37,933 nt of DNA, from positions 1 to 37,933 of the forward strand of contig JANXDG010000020.1 of assembly GCA_025059805.1 (NCBI GenBank), read 5' to 3'. Shown one piece after another: positions 36,487 to 37,933 of this stretch. The stretch comes from Endomicrobiia bacterium. GTDB taxonomy: Bacteria > Elusimicrobiota > Endomicrobiia > DTEH01. A model generated the notes under the pieces. That model searched no databases. It was not told the DNA's origin and saw only the letters and a program-made list of their open reading frames with translations. The position numbers and the translations under genes are program-made. Position 1 is the first letter of the stretch; each line of letters starts with the position of its first letter.

Positions 36487-36990
36487 ATGGACGATAAGAA
36501 AGAACTATTAAATAAACTTACAGAACTAATAGTACCAGTTCTAGAAACAAAAAATTATGACCTTGTAGATTTAGAATATAAACCTTCTGCTGAAGGGATG
36601 ACTTTAACCGTATATATAGACAAAGATGGTGGTGTAACTTTGAAAGATTGCGAAGATGTGAGTCTTATGTTATCATCATTACTTGATAGTTACGATATAA
36701 TAAATGAATCTTATATTTTAGAGGTATCATCTCCTGGAATTTATAGAGAGTTAAAAAAAGAAAAAGATTTTCTAAGATACTTAGGACATAGAATAAAAGT
36801 GAAACTATACGAACCGCACGAACTACAAGGTGTTGGTAAACAAAAGGTTTTTATTGGAATACTTAAAAGTTATGCTGATGAGAAATTTATGATAACTTTA
36901 GACAGTGGACAGGAAATAACTTTCGATATTAAGAAAGTAGCTAAAGTTAACTTAGAACCAAATATTACTGATTTGTTAAAAAATAAATGA
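36487..36990 (+). CDS. rimP: Ribosome maturation factor RimP
   Basis: 167 residues, usual length. V-P-V-L-E-T-K-N-Y-D-L-V-D-L-E-Y, Y-I-D-K-D-G-G-V-T-L-x-D-C-E and L-E-V-S-S-P-G are the RimP hallmarks. It assists maturation of the 30S subunit. The gene is in its usual place just before nusA and 14 bases after proS. No sign of a strong ribosome-binding site. Confidence 0.96.
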   Translation: MDDKKELLNKLTELIVPVLETKNYDLVDLEYKPSAEGMTLTVYIDKDGGVTLKDCEDVSLMLSSLLDSYDIINESYILEVSSPGIYRELKKEKDFLRYLGHRIKVKLYEPHELQGVGKQKVFIGILKSYADEKFMITLDSGQEITFDIKKVAKVNLEPNITDLLKNK

Positions 36991-37024
36991 ATCTTATATT
37001 ATAATTGGTGGGAGAAAAACTGGT

Positions 37025-37540
37025 ATGGTAGAGATAAAAAGTGAAATAATTCCTGCGCTTGAACAAATTGAACAACTACATAAAGTATCCCGTGATGAAC
37101 TTATTAAGTTAATTGAAAACGCTGTGAAAAACGCAGCAGCTAAATTTTTTGGTTCCGACTGTAAGATAGAATCTGAAATAGATATTACAAACGTAGAGGT
37201 AAAAACATATTTAATAAAAAAAGTAGTTGAGAAAGTTAACAATGAAAAAAATGAAATATTGTTGTCTGAAGCTATAAAAATTAAACCAGATTGCAAGATT
37301 GGTGATGAAATACGAATTCTGGTTGATAGTGACGCATTTTTACGTATAGCAGCACAGGTTGCAAAAAAAGTTCTCACACAGAAACTTCGTGAAAGTTATA
37401 AAAAAAATATATATCAAGAATACGAATCAAAGATTGGAGAAATTACCACAGCGTCAGTATATGCAATACAAGGTAAAAACATAATACTAGACTTAGGTAA
37501 AGTTGAAGGTATATTACCACAACGGGAACAAGTTTTTAAA
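37025..37540 (+). CDS. nusA: Transcription factor NusA, 3'-truncated at a sequence join
   Basis: Only about the first 172 residues of a normally 350-500-residue protein. The N-terminal domain (M-V-E-I-K-S-E-I-I-P-A-L-E-Q-I) and the start of the S1 domain (G-E-I-T-T-A-S-V-Y-A-I..G-K-V-E-G-I-L-P-Q-R-E-Q) fit. In NusA a P-G-E-x-Y-type segment follows R-E-Q; here the sequence turns to V-F-K-G-G-G and a stop at 37585. The bases after about 37540 read as a different gene on the other strand, so the S1, KH and later domains are missing because of a join, not a natural short NusA. Position after rimP confirms identity. Confidence 0.9.
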
Positions 37541-37933
37541 GGTGGCGGAACTTTTTCTTTCTCTTTTATTAATGGAAAATTATAACCAATGGCAAAGGCT
37601 ATCCGCTCTTGCTTGTTATCAAAAACAATTGCCTCAAATTTTGTAAGAGCAAAAGCAAGTTCTAAGTTACTTATGTTAATCTTGGTCCCGATGTTTATAT
37701 CTCTTCCATCCGCTTCAAAAATCATTTTTAAAATACTGAGTTTCAATTCTAAACTACCAAAAAGACCAACAGCCCAATTATGCTTTTCATCTTCGCCGAA
37801 AAAGTAATCAGTATTAAGATATTTAGAACGCGGACCATAACCAACAAACTTTCCTCTGCCAATTCCAAAATTAAGTTTTAAAAAGTCGGTAAGAGAAGTT
37901 GTTGCACAAATAAAGGCAGAAAAATTCTCACTT
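37540..37933 (-). CDS. Outer-membrane beta-barrel protein fragment, open at both ends
   Basis: The minus strand is open from base 37933 to the join near 37540 and shows a run of amphipathic strands: F-L-K-L-N-F-G-I-G-R-G-K-F-V-G-Y-G, W-A-V-G-L-F-G-S-L-E-L-K, then F-E-A-D-G-R-D-I-N-I-G, L-E-L-A-F-A-L-T-K-F and I-A-F-A-I-G-Y-N-F. The A/Y-D-G-R-D-x-N-x-G pattern and strand pairs are typical of YjbH-like/outer-membrane porin families. After Y-N-F comes a charged, proline-rich linker (K-E-K-E-K-V-P-P-P) that meets the broken nusA. The 5' end lies beyond the window. The upstream plus-strand frame seen here is a shadow. Confidence 0.75.

Noticed and set aside
37541-37585. The reading frame end at 37585 as a natural short NusA
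   Set aside because: NusA needs the S1 and KH domains, and the sequence after the break encodes a different protein on the other strand.

Overview
The window is AT-rich DNA from a two-membrane (diderm) bacterium, probably an uncultivated candidate-phylum lineage. The evidence is lipoproteins, a PorV/PorQ-type outer-membrane protein, a FlgD-like/type IX-like C-terminal sorting domain, a second outer-membrane barrel fragment and a PilT ATPase. The mix resembles what is seen in Elusimicrobiota-like genomes, but there is no rRNA or other marker here to fix the phylum. Genes are tightly packed with short gaps and several ATGA stop/start overlaps; no stretch over 300 bases lacks a gene.

Region 1 (2-19493, + strand) is a cell-surface cluster. 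It holds the 3' part of a giant secreted repeat protein (at least 5318 residues, start off the window), a PQQ-like propeller protein with an Fn3 domain and a FlgD-like C-terminal domain, and a PorV/PorQ-family barrel. Region 2 (19501-21636) has a nucleotidyltransferase-like gene that overlaps, tail to tail, a minus-strand two-gene ABC transporter.

Region 3 (21762-30805, + strand) is the centrepiece: a bacterial microcompartment (BMC) locus, transcribed divergently from the ABC genes. Shell genes are two BMC-H, one PduT-like BMC-T with its pore cysteine, and three BMC-P. Enzymes are a CoA-acylating aldehyde dehydrogenase, a PduS-like flavin/Fe-S protein, two tandem RpiB/LacAB-family isomerases (the first lacks the catalytic cysteine, like LacA), and a fusion of a flavoprotein-like domain, a four-cysteine motif and deoxyribose-phosphate aldolase (DeoC). 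It also contains a TPR-like exported protein, a CsgG/DUF799-like lipoprotein, a small EutT-N-like protein, and a tRNA-Pro(GGG) followed by a perfect 15-bp stem-loop. The set fits the sugar-phosphate-utilising (SPU) type of BMC rather than propanediol, ethanolamine or glycyl-radical types. A working model (inference) is: sugar phosphate, isomerisation by the RpiB pair, DeoC cleavage to a short aldehyde plus a triose phosphate, oxidation of the aldehyde to acyl-CoA, and export of electrons through PduS and the Fe-S pore of PduT. No alcohol dehydrogenase or phosphotransacylase is present here.

Region 4 (30841-34574) carries pilT, an unrecognised coiled/acidic protein and a DnaA-like AAA+ ATPase that has lost the DnaA DNA-binding domain. 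The last two share a related C-terminal domain. Region 5 (34712-37933) is a translation/transcription cluster, proS-rimP-nusA. nusA breaks off near 37530-37550, where the sequence turns into the minus strand of an outer-membrane barrel gene that is also broken there; this looks like a chimeric contig join or a rearrangement breakpoint.
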